The notes under the pieces are model-generated. The model was given only the letters and a program-made list of their open reading frames with translations. It searched no databases and was not told where the DNA came from. Made by a program: the position numbers and the translations under genes. Shown here piece after piece: positions 49,861 through 59,200 of a DNA stretch of 64,000 nt. Each line of letters starts with the position of its first letter. Position 1 is the first letter of the stretch. The stretch comes from Paenibacillus sonchi. GTDB lineage: Bacteria; Bacillota; Bacilli; Paenibacillales; Paenibacillaceae. The stretch lies in the NCBI RefSeq assembly GCF_016772475.1, contig NZ_CP068595.1, positions 2,604,001 to 2,668,000 of the forward strand. Reading direction: 5' to 3'.

Positions 49861-51386
49861 GCACAATAACTGCTAACGCTGCCGCGACGTCGAAGACGAT
49901 ACGCAGAGGTCCCATTATTGCGGCCCTCCTGATCGGCGCGTTCGTGGCGCTGCTTAATCAGACGCTGATGAATGTGGCACTGCCCAAAATGATGGAAGAC
50001 CTCAAGATTGCCGCCAATACGGCACAATGGCTGACAACAGGATTTATGCTGGTGAACGGGGTGCTTATTCCAATCAGTGCCTATCTGGTGGAGAAGTTTA
50101 CTACCCGTCAATTGTTTACTACCGCAATGATGCTTTTCTCCATAGGAACGCTGGTCTGTGCTATAGGTACCGGATTTGAGATGATTATGGTCGGCAGAGT
50201 GATCCAGGCTGTCGGCGCAGGTATTCTGATGCCGCTGATGAACATCGTATTCCTGCGGATCTTCCCGATCGAAGAGCGCGGCAAAGCGATGGGCCTGATG
50301 GCGGTCGCCATGATTTTCGCCCCGGCTGTAGGACCAACGCTGTCCGGCTGGGTGGTTCAGAACTACTCCTGGCGGGTGCTGTTCTACATTGTGCTTCCGC
50401 TGGCTGTTTTCTCTACCCTGCTTGGCATGAAGACAATGCAGAATGTCGGAAAGCTGACTTCACCCAGACTGGATAAAATGGGTGTGGTGCTGTCCACGCT
50501 TGCTTTCGGCGGTTTGCTGTACGGCTTCAGTGATGCCGGAACAGACGGCTGGAACAGTGCAACTGTGTATGCTTGCCTGATTCTGGGCGTTGTGGCTTTG
50601 GCTTTGTTTGTCTGGCGTGAGCTTAAGACCGACAAGCCGCTGCTGGAATTCCGCATTTTCCGTTACAACATGTATTCATTAACTACTGTAATCAACATTA
50701 TTGTCACAATGGCACTGTATTCCGGGATGATTCTGCTGCCGATTTATCTCCAGACGATCCGTGGCTTTACACCGATGGAGTCGGGACTTATGCTTCTGCC
50801 GGGTGCAATCCTGATGGGCATAATGTCTCCGATCACAGGGATTATTTTTGATAAAATCGGCGCCAGATGGCTGTCCGTCATAGGCTTGATTATCACTACA
50901 ATTACTACTTGGGAGTTCAGCCAGATCACCCATACCACTACGTATACCCACCTGATTCTGACTTACACGGCGCGGATGTTCGGGATGTCCATGCTGATGA
51001 TGCCAATCGTAACCGCCGGTCTGAACCAGCTGCCGCAGCGTCTGGCTTCACACGGTACGGCAATGTCGAATACCCTGCGGACGGTAGGGGGAGCCCTGGG
51101 TATGGCGCTGTTCGTCAGCCTGATGACCAACCGGACGAAGAGCAACATTACAGAAGCCGTAATGAGCGGATCTGTATCCCAGACCGACAAGGCGGCTATG
51201 CTCAAGCTTACACAGGACGCAACGATCAACGGGATTACCCATGCATTTACCGTGGCTACCTGGGTGACGGTTGTAGCTCTGGTGCTGGCCTTGTTCATCA
51301 AGAAGACCTCACCTCAGCCTGACTTCCTGCAAACGGAAGAGACCGAACCTGTGCAGCCGTCCAAGGTGAAGTCGCAGCAGGCATAA
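49857..51386 (+). CDS. DHA2-family MFS drug efflux transporter (EmrB/QacA type)
   Basis: A 509-residue inner-membrane proton antiporter with about 14 helices. The early motif NQTLMNVALPKMMEDLKI and AQWLTTGFMLVNGVLIPISA, and motif C APAVGPTLSGWVVQ, mark the DHA2 family. It probably exports toxic organic compounds. It is translationally coupled to the upstream MarR gene (ATGA overlap) and followed by a strong terminator. Confidence 0.94.
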   Translation: MSTITANAAATSKTIRRGPIIAALLIGAFVALLNQTLMNVALPKMMEDLKIAANTAQWLTTGFMLVNGVLIPISAYLVEKFTTRQLFTTAMMLFSIGTLVCAIGTGFEMIMVGRVIQAVGAGILMPLMNIVFLRIFPIEERGKAMGLMAVAMIFAPAVGPTLSGWVVQNYSWRVLFYIVLPLAVFSTLLGMKTMQNVGKLTSPRLDKMGVVLSTLAFGGLLYGFSDAGTDGWNSATVYACLILGVVALALFVWRELKTDKPLLEFRIFRYNMYSLTTVINIIVTMALYSGMILLPIYLQTIRGFTPMESGLMLLPGAILMGIMSPITGIIFDKIGARWLSVIGLIITTITTWEFSQITHTTTYTHLILTYTARMFGMSMLMMPIVTAGLNQLPQRLASHGTAMSNTLRTVGGALGMALFVSLMTNRTKSNITEAVMSGSVSQTDKAAMLKLTQDATINGITHAFTVATWVTVVALVLALFIKKTSPQPDFLQTEETEPVQPSKVKSQQA

Positions 51387-51422
51387 GATCATTTGCATCA
51401 TCATAAATTATGGTCTGAACCA

Positions 51423-51472
51423 AAAAAGGACTATCCGCCAGCCTTACCTGGGCTGCTTGGATAGTCCTTTTT
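51423..51472. terminator. Bidirectional terminator after the MFS gene
   Basis: A 14-bp stem AAAAAGGACTATCC/GGATAGTCCTTTTT has an inner GC stem; A and T runs serve both the MFS gene and the convergent WYL regulator gene. Confidence 0.9.
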
Positions 51473-51552
51473 CGTACTTGAAATCCGCAGTCTTCCGTAA
51501 GAATCGGACATCGTTATTTCAGGATAGAATGCGAGTTCTGATCCTAATTAGG

Positions 51553-52491
51553 CTATAAGAGCTTATATTTGGCGGCAATTTCTGCTGCCAGTCCGGCCAG
51601 CCTGCGGCGGACCGGTTCAGGCTCCAGTACCTCCACAACCGTTCCGAAGCTCAGCAAAAAGCCGTACAGCCAGTTGTTCTCCGCATAAGCTAATCTAACG
51701 GTATACCCGCCGTTGCCATCGGCCTCCAGCTCCTCGCAATCAAAGTAGTCCTCCGCCAGATGTCTGCCCTCTGCCGAAAAATGCAGGACAACGGTCTGTG
51801 TATTCAGCGGTTCTTTCCAGCCCTCTGTCCAGGGCAGATCCTGCAGGGGAATATCCAGCCGTTCAAAGCTCCGGGCTTCCTTAGCCAGCGACTTCATGCG
51901 CAGCAGCTTAAACAGCCGGAAATCCTGGCGCTGTATGCAGAATCCGTATAAATACCACCCCGCACCTTTATGTACAAGCGTATATGGCTCCACAATCCGG
52001 TGGCTGATCTGGCCGTCTGCGCTGACATAATCAAAAGCCACGGCAGTGCTCTCCTCCAGCGCTTCCTTCAGCAGAGCCAGGCGCTCCTCCAGCGGACCCT
52101 GCAGCCCCCAGGGGGAGAAGTCGACAATTAGCTGGGTAGTTTTGCTGCGGAAGGCATGCGACTTTGAGGGAGGAATCACGCTGCTGATTTTTTCCATAAG
52201 CAGGTTGTGTTCTCCGGCTCCGTAAGAAGATACGCTCTGCAGGGCAGTAAAAATATCGGCCAGCTCGCGCTCCGAAAGCACATTGCGGTCCAGCCGGTAT
52301 CCCTCCATAAGCCCAATGCCGCCATTCGCGCCTTGATAGGTGACGACGGGAATGCCGGCTCCGTTAATACTGTCGATATCACGGTAAATGGTGCGCACAG
52401 ACACCTCGAACATATCGGCCAGTTCCTTGGCCTGGACCAGCGGGCGGTTCATCAGCAAAATGACAATGGAGAGCAGACGGTCAATTTTCAC
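51553..52491 (-). CDS. HTH and WYL-domain transcriptional regulator (YafY type)
   Basis: A 312-residue regulator. The N-terminal winged helix is KIDRLLSIVILLMNRPLVQA and ELADMFEVSVRTIYRDIDSI. The middle contains a WYL domain (YTLVHKGAGWYLYGFCIQRQ) followed by a WCX-type C-terminus. WYL proteins sense nucleic-acid fragments or small ligands. It is divergent from an MFS exporter gene with symmetric sequences between them, so it probably controls that exporter. GTG start with GAAGGAAG upstream. Confidence 0.93.
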   Translation of the reverse strand: MKIDRLLSIVILLMNRPLVQAKELADMFEVSVRTIYRDIDSINGAGIPVVTYQGANGGIGLMEGYRLDRNVLSERELADIFTALQSVSSYGAGEHNLLMEKISSVIPPSKSHAFRSKTTQLIVDFSPWGLQGPLEERLALLKEALEESTAVAFDYVSADGQISHRIVEPYTLVHKGAGWYLYGFCIQRQDFRLFKLLRMKSLAKEARSFERLDIPLQDLPWTEGWKEPLNTQTVVLHFSAEGRHLAEDYFDCEELEADGNGGYTVRLAYAENNWLYGFLLSFGTVVEVLEPEPVRRRLAGLAAEIAAKYKLL

Positions 52492-52576
52492 ACAGGCTTC
52501 CTTCTTTCGCGTGTATTCATAGGTTCATTATCCCTGTATTCCCGCACAGAATCAAAGGAAACAGCCTTGCAATTTA

Positions 52577-52623
52577 TCTAATATTAGAATAACATCTAAT
52601 TAGATTATTATATAATATTAGAT
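52577..52623. promoter_or_regulatory. Operator-like palindromes between the WYL regulator and the MFS gene
   Basis: TCTAATATTAGA at 52577-52588 and ATCTAATTAGAT at 52594-52605 are perfect palindromes. A further half-site ATTAGAT lies at 52617-52623, next to TATAAT at 52611-52616. Repeated TCTAAT/ATTAGA half-sites suggest cooperative binding, probably by the WYL regulator. Confidence 0.6.
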
Positions 52624-52637
52624 GTGAGGGATAAGTT

Positions 52638-53927
52638 GTGAACATGAATATAACAGAGAATGGCTCAATGGAAGTGCTGAAGCGGAAATCTAAGGGGTAT
52701 TCCAAGTTGTTTGCGGCCGGACTGGTTAACGGCATCGGCGACCGGTTCAGCAGCGTCGCTATGCTGGCGCTGATTCTGCAGGTGACCGGATCGGGGATGG
52801 CGGTAGGGATCTCGCTGGGGATGAGGGTGCTCCCTTTTCTGTTCATGGCCCCGCTTGGCGGAATGCTTGCCGGCAGGCTGCCGCGCAAAACAATAATGAT
52901 GGCCGTTGACTTGCTGCGTGTGCCGGTCGCCTTGTCCTTTCTTTTGGTAGACGGAGCCGACAGGCTCTGGCTGCTGTATGCCGGGAGCTTTATTATGGCG
53001 GCTGGGGAAGCCCTTTACAGTCCAGTGCGCAAATCCTCGATTCCGCTGTTGGCCGGTCCTGACTCCTTGCATAAAATCAATAGTCTGGAGCAGCTGATGA
53101 CCGGCTGTGTGCTGATCCTGGGGGCATTTACAGGCGGACTAGTGTCGCTGTGGTGGGGGCCGGAAATGGCTTTTGTAGCGAATGCCGTCTCGTTCCTGCT
53201 GGCTGCTCTTCTGGTCTGGGGCATATCGTTTCCAGCAGCCGTCTCCAGCGGGACTGAACTGCTGGGAGATTCTGTTCCGGCGGAACCGGTTATCCAGAGC
53301 CCTCTGAAAAGGACTGGCCGCTGGCAGAGCCTTAGGGTTCTGATTGGCGGCAGTCAGGTGCTGCAGATCATTCTGGCCTATGAATTGCTGGTGCCGGTGA
53401 TTAATGGATGGGACAATGTGCTGATCAGTGTGTATGCGGTACAGGTGTTTCATGCAGGCGATGTGGGGGTCGGAGCTTTCTATGCCGCACTCGGCACCGG
53501 GCTGAGCCTCAGTTTTTTTGCCGGGCGGCTGCTGAAACGGAGGCTGCTCGGGATTGCGCTTGGCGGTTTGCTGCTGGAGGGGATTCTGCTGATGTGCATC
53601 AGTGGCAGCAGGCATTTCGGGGTGGCCTTTGTGCTATATATTCTGCTGTCGTTATGCGGGGGGATTGGGAGTGCCTGTCTGGATACGCTGGTGATGCGGG
53701 AAACGCCTGCCGCCCAGCAGCCGGTTGTTTTTGGGATATTATCAGCGCTGGGCGGTTCACTGATTGGGCTGTCCATGTTCAGCGCCGGCTGGCTGCTGGA
53801 GGTCATGGAGCCGAGGGCATTGGGCTTCGCAGGCGGTGCCGGCTTCGCAGGGGCGGCATTGCTGCTCGGAGTGTTGGCATGGCTGCTCCGTGACCGGAAG
53901 AAGATGCCAACGCAACTGCGCCAGTGA
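52638..53927 (+). CDS. MFS exporter
   Basis: A 429-residue major facilitator protein with about 12 helices, similar in layout to MFS_3/EntS-type exporters: GLVNGIGDRFSSVAMLALIL, LGGMLAGRLPRKTIMMAVDL, and GGLVSLWWGPEMAFVANAVSF. The substrate is unknown. It is divergent from the WYL regulator that probably controls it. GTG at 52638 has GTGAGGGAT upstream; an ATG two codons later is the alternative. The C-terminus is convergent with the dedA gene. Confidence 0.9.
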   Translation: MNMNITENGSMEVLKRKSKGYSKLFAAGLVNGIGDRFSSVAMLALILQVTGSGMAVGISLGMRVLPFLFMAPLGGMLAGRLPRKTIMMAVDLLRVPVALSFLLVDGADRLWLLYAGSFIMAAGEALYSPVRKSSIPLLAGPDSLHKINSLEQLMTGCVLILGAFTGGLVSLWWGPEMAFVANAVSFLLAALLVWGISFPAAVSSGTELLGDSVPAEPVIQSPLKRTGRWQSLRVLIGGSQVLQIILAYELLVPVINGWDNVLISVYAVQVFHAGDVGVGAFYAALGTGLSLSFFAGRLLKRRLLGIALGGLLLEGILLMCISGSRHFGVAFVLYILLSLCGGIGSACLDTLVMRETPAAQQPVVFGILSALGGSLIGLSMFSAGWLLEVMEPRALGFAGGAGFAGAALLLGVLAWLLRDRKKMPTQLRQ

Positions 53928-53949
53928 CCCTAGAAAAACACACTGTTTT

Positions 53950-54620
53950 TTACTTGGACGGCTCTTTGACCTTAACCACCTGGGTTTCCAGGTTAATGCC
54001 TGTTTTGCGCCGGAGCAGCCGGGACCCGATCTTATGCCTGTAGCGGTACAGGATGATAAATGCTGCGACGGCTGCGACGCCTGCGGCAATCCAGATTGCA
54101 TTTTTCTCTACCAGATGGAAGATGCCCATCCACTGGGGGCCGAATATTTTTCCGATTCCCAGAAAAAGCACTACCCACAGCAAAGCGCCACTGTATGCAT
54201 AGAGGGCAAACTTACGGAACGGCAGAGCAGTAATACCTGAAAAGTAGCCGGTAAAATGGCGCACCCCGGGATGAAGTAGCCGATGGAAACGAGAATGCTG
54301 CCATAACGGTCGAACCAGTGCTGCGTTTTCTCCAGCTTGGTCTCCGAGAACAGAAACCATTTGCCATACCGCTGAATAAAAGGAAGTCCGGCCTTAAGCC
54401 CGATAAAATAAGTCACCGTCATGCCAACTGTAGTTCCGGCAAAAGCCACAGCGATCAGCACAAAGAAGTCAAGCTTGCCGGTGTAAGAAAGAAAGCCTGC
54501 AAAGGCCATGGTGGTTTCTCCGGGAAAAGGCAGAGCCACAAACTCCAGCAAAAGTCCAAAAAAAAGCACACTATAGCCATAACTGGCGAACAATTCCTGT
54601 ATCCATTTCAGCATTTCCAT
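53950..54620 (-). pseudogene. DedA-family membrane protein, frameshifted
   Basis: The DedA family includes undecaprenyl-phosphate flippases. The first frame gives FVALPFPGETTMAFAGFLSY, FAGTTVGMTVTYFIGLKAG and GSILVSIGYFIPG; the second continues VRHFTGYFSGITALPFRKF and the C-terminal helices ending near 53950. The frames meet at a run of four G (minus strand; C at 54264-54267): a fifth G would join IPG to VRHF. The restored protein would be about 223 residues, normal for the family. This may be a sequencing error. The ATG at 54620 is 109 bp from the divergent deacetylase gene start. Confidence 0.9.
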
Positions 54621-54728
54621 AAGTCTTCACTCTCCAAGGGCACCATGCCTAATTCTATTTCCGGGCTTGTCTTCATACAATCTACCAAAAGACGCGAACG
54701 CGCCAATAGAAAGCTGGAGGTAGAGAAG

Positions 54729-56126
54729 ATGAAGGGTTGCCCAAAAAATAATGTCCGCCGGGTCGTGCTCGGCGGTTTGCTTACTATGGTAGTTCTGGTC
54801 CTTGCATTTGCGGGGCGTACAGTACTCTTTAAGAATAATCTTCCGGCTGCCCTGACGCAAGCTGTGCCTCTGGCACCGCCTGATGCCGGCCGGCTTCAAC
54901 CGCTGCCAAGCTTTGCTTCAGGCGCAGCATTTTCCATGAGCCTTACTCCTTCACAGGCAGCCGCCCAAACCTCAGCAAAGACTGCAATAAGGGCAGAGGC
55001 TGCAGTAAAGAATGGGGCCGCAGTATCCAAAGTTCCTGCCAAACCTCCCCTGCCTGCGCAGACCAAGCAAAAAATAGTCTACTTAACATTTGACGACGGC
55101 CCCAGCAAAATCACTCCAAAGGTTCTGGAAATTCTGCGCCGGCAGGGGGTGAAGGCGACCTTTTTTGTGCTTGGGGAGCAGGCCGAACAGCGCCCGGAGC
55201 TGATCAGCGCCATATGGGAACAGGGCCATGCCATCGGCAATCATACGTATAATCATAATTACCGTGATTTATATAGCAGCTTTACAGAGTTTTGGTCGCA
55301 AATCAAGCAAACCGAGGAGATTGTCCGGAACATCACCGGGGTGCGCCCGCAGCTCGTACGTGCTCCGGGCGGCACGTTCGGACATTTCGACAAGACGTAT
55401 TTCCGGCTCCTGGCGCAAGCCGGCTATTCCGTAATGGACTGGACGGCGGATAGTGGTGATTCCAGGCGCAAAGGGGTGCCTGCTGCGGATATATTGCGGG
55501 AATCTGTAGCAGATCTGACCGCTTCCCGGGTAATCCTGCTGCTTCATGACGGAGGCGGCCACGAGCAGAGCGCCAAGGCCCTGCCGGAGATTATCAAGCG
55601 CTATAAAGCCGCTGGATATACCTTTGGCGTGCTGGACGGGGAGGTGCAGCCAGTCCAGTTCAGAGTATCTGCCTCCGCTGCCGGAGCGGGTCATGCCCAG
55701 CCTTCCAAAGCATGGATTGCTGCGAATATCCTTCCTAACCTTGAGCTGTTCACACCGGGCAAGGCGCTGGCCCTGGAGGTTGGCCTGCTGGAAGCCAAGC
55801 TGCTCCCCGGAGAGTACACCATCAGTGGAGGGCAATATAAGGTGCCGCTGCGTGCAGCAGTTGAAAGGCTTGGGGGGAAGGTCAGCTGGGAGGTGTCCAG
55901 CCGCTCCGGCAGGGTGGTCTGGAATGGCCGGACCATCCTGGCGGATGCAGCGCATCAGCAGCTCACTGTAACGGATGGGGACGGCAGACAGCAGATCCGC
56001 AGTGCGGACGTGCAGCTCATCGGCTCTTCGCTATGGGTCTCCCTCCGCGGGCTGCTGGATGCTGCCGGACACCCGCCGCTGACCGCAGCAGTGACTGCGG
56101 AGGAACGCAGAGTAAAGACGCTTTGA
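54729..56126 (+). CDS. Secreted/membrane-anchored polysaccharide deacetylase with stalk-like domain
   Basis: A 465-residue protein. The N-terminal helix at about 14-36 acts as signal or anchor, followed by an Ala/Pro-rich linker. The NodB domain has KIVYLTFDDGPSKITPKVLE (catalytic and metal Asp), GHAIGNHTYNHNYRDL (metal His), RAPGGTFGHFDKTYF, MDWTADSGD and VILLLHDGGGH. From about residue 330 a copper-amine-oxidase-like domain follows. It probably removes acetyl groups from peptidoglycan or another wall glycan. The ATG at 54729 has TGGAGG upstream; a longer open frame covers the divergent dedA gene and is rejected. Confidence 0.9.
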   Translation: MKGCPKNNVRRVVLGGLLTMVVLVLAFAGRTVLFKNNLPAALTQAVPLAPPDAGRLQPLPSFASGAAFSMSLTPSQAAAQTSAKTAIRAEAAVKNGAAVSKVPAKPPLPAQTKQKIVYLTFDDGPSKITPKVLEILRRQGVKATFFVLGEQAEQRPELISAIWEQGHAIGNHTYNHNYRDLYSSFTEFWSQIKQTEEIVRNITGVRPQLVRAPGGTFGHFDKTYFRLLAQAGYSVMDWTADSGDSRRKGVPAADILRESVADLTASRVILLLHDGGGHEQSAKALPEIIKRYKAAGYTFGVLDGEVQPVQFRVSASAAGAGHAQPSKAWIAANILPNLELFTPGKALALEVGLLEAKLLPGEYTISGGQYKVPLRAAVERLGGKVSWEVSSRSGRVVWNGRTILADAAHQQLTVTDGDGRQQIRSADVQLIGSSLWVSLRGLLDAAGHPPLTAAVTAEERRVKTL

Positions 56127-56229
56127 AATGTAGCAAAGCTGGAGGTCTGGGCACCCTTTTTCGTGGGAAGAATAGACATTATCAGGCTCCTCCGCGCCAT
56201 AGCTCCTTATGGCTGCAGGAAGCTAGTCT

Positions 56230-59200
56230 ATGGCCAAAGGAAGGGTAGCCCAATTGTCCTCTTCATCCTTAATGAAACCGGACCCGCTTGACCGGAAAGA
56301 ACACAATAGCTTGAATACGACCGGAAGCCTGCCTGTTCACCGGGCCCGAAATGTTGCCGGAGAGTGGATAAGAATACTCTCAATGGCGGCTGTCACCGGC
56401 GCCCTGTATGCCTGGCGCGGAGGAGAAACACTGCTGTTTCTCTTAACGGCCAGCGGAGTTCTAATGCTTGGAGGGCTGCTGCTGCAGCTCTTGGGTCCCC
56501 GCAAGGTGACGGTTACCCGCAGCCTGTCTGCTGTCCATCCTGTAGCAGGGGATACGCTGACTGTGGACGTGAAGGTCACCTTCAGGACACGAATTCCATT
56601 GCCGTGGATGGTTATAGCCGACCAATGGAGCGGCGGGACGCACCAGCAGCTGCTGTTTCCCGGATTCCGGCGCTCGCTGGCCTACACCTATTCGCTGCAT
56701 GAGGTGCAGCGCGGAGTACACCGGCTTCACGGGTGCAGTGTCAGCTGGGGAGATTTGCTTGGCTTATTTACCGGAGGCTGTCAGTCCGGAAGCGGCGACA
56801 GCTTCAAAGTCCGGCCAAGACCCCTGTATATAGGCAGAACTGCACAATACAGCAGTGTAATGCCGGGTGACACGGTAAGCAGCAGCCGAACGCGTAATTA
56901 CAGCGCCGAAGCCGGTGAAATCCGCGAGTATGCTCCGGGTGACCCGCTCAGCCGGATTCATTGGAAGAACACTGCACGGAAGGGGACGCTGCAGAGCCGG
57001 GTGCCGGAGCGGGAAGAAGGACGCATGTCCTGCATTGTTCTGGCCAACAGTTCCGGGGAATATGAAATTCCCTGCGGGGCTCTGACACCGCGGGGGCAGC
57101 GCGGGAACCCGCCTGCCCCCTTTGAACGGGCTGTTTCCGCTGCAATGGGGCTATTGCTGGCTGCAGAGCAAACCGGCTCCTATGTGCAGTTCTTCAGCGG
57201 CGGATGGCCGGAAGGCATGGCCAAACATGAAGGACTAGGACAAATCCCGTCCAGAGTACAGGATATGCTCACCGAGATTACCCCGGACGGCGGGCGTTCT
57301 CTAAGCGCGCTGCTGGAGGATGCTTCGCGGGGCTGGATTCCCGGGATGACAGCTGTAGTCATTACCGGCAGGCTGGAGGAAGAAGCCGCCCGTACACTTG
57401 CCCGTTTTCTGGTGCAGGGCGTGAAAGTTGAACTGTATTATGTCTGGGATCAGCCAGCCCCGCGGCCGGCAGGAGGTCCGGTGAATAGCCCGTGGAGTCC
57501 GGCAGCCACAATCGGCACCAGCTTGACCAGACTTGGTGCTTGCCTGTATTGCCTCGGGGACGGTTCCCTGTCAAAAGGAAACAAGGGGTGGAAGTCCATG
57601 GATTTCAGGAGCGATCAACGCTTTGGTAGGGGGCGGACGACCGCAGCGGCAGTAGAATTTACCGGAATGTTACCCGTGCGGAAGAAGCGCTGGGGGCTGC
57701 GGACCGATACCTCAGCAGCCTTGGACATCCGGGATCATGTGGAGGACAGTCAAGCTGATTGCAGGGACAGTAGTCCTCTGCATTATCGGCTGCTGTTCTC
57801 TTTGGCCATTATGGGGCTATTCATGGAATGGCTGCTTCCCCTGCTCCGGACTGCCGTGGAGCCGGAGACACTGCGGCTGCTGCACACGCTGCTGTTTTGT
57901 GCCGCAGCCTTGCTGTTGTGGGGAAGTCTCCGGCTTCCTAATTTCGTTCAATATCCGGTTCAGTTCATGATCATGTCTCTGACCTGGTTCTATATATGTG
58001 ACGGCAATGAGGGGGGACGCTGGCTAAGCTTGTATGCCGCAGAAGTGTCAGACGATCTGGCGCTGCTCTTCTCAGGACATATCTCAGCGCTAAGCGAGAA
58101 CAGCCGCTTGCTAATTCTGGTGCTGGGCTGGGGGCTGCTGGTTTGCTCTGTGCAGCAGCTGGCGCTGTACAGGGGCAGCACGACGCTGTTTACTCTAGTG
58201 ACTCTGATATACCTGTTGGCGCTGGATATGGGCTTCACGGTGAAAACAACCGGGGATGTCATAGTTGCTCTGGGTCTGATTCTATGGCTGCAGGCCTTGA
58301 ACCGTCTGCTGCGGCTTAAAGAAGGCACCGGAAGCGCTGTCCTTCCTTATACGCGCTGGGGTGGGCTGGCACTGGCCGCAGCGTTGATCATCACGTTGGC
58401 AGCCTGGACAGGCGGGCAGCTGTATGGAGCGCGTCAAGGCGGGCCGATCACCTTCCAGCCGATATTGGACAGGATGCAGCACTGGGCGGCAGGGCAAATC
58501 CAGGAATCTTCACAACAGCAGCAGATCCGGTCAGGGAGCACAGGCTATGGTTCAGGAGAAGCGGAGCTGGGCGCTCCCCTGGCTTCCAGTGCTGAAGCAG
58601 TTTTCAGTGTTGTGGCCGATCAGCCCTCCTACTGGAGGGGAGAGAGTATTGCCTACTATGATGGACGCCGCTGGATTAGGGACGGGACGGCATTTCTGCC
58701 GTTTAATCTAACCGCTCTGCCGGGTCCGGGACAGAACCAGGCAGAAGAGGCCGGAAAGAGCCGCAGGCTTGTTCAGCGGATTCAATTCGCGGTCCCCTCC
58801 TCGGGCGGACTGCCGCTGTTCGGTGCCGGAACAGTGGCTGATATTGAAAACGTCACACTGACGGATGGCAGCCGGCTTGGTTATGTGCTGGCTAATCCGC
58901 AGAAGGACAGCTTCAGGCTTCCTGAGGCGGGCGGTTCCGTCAGAGTTGCGGAATACACAGTAGCTTCGATACTCCCGGAGAGCGACCCGGCTGTGCTGCG
59001 GGCTTCTGCCGGAATGGACCCGGTGTCCGTGCGGGATTCATATCTGCAGCTGCCGGCTCAGCAGCCTCGCCGGGTCGCTGAACTGGCCGGGAGGCTCACG
59101 GCTTCTGCGGACACGCGCTATGCCGCTGTCTCCGCCGTTCGGGATTACCTGCAGAACGGATTTACTTACACGCTGAAGACCCGGATACCGCCACAGGGGT

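Noticed and set aside
54318..54728. Upstream extension of the deacetylase frame
   Set aside because: It overlaps the divergent dedA gene; the ATG at 54729 has a good ribosome site and starts a normal signal/anchor helix.
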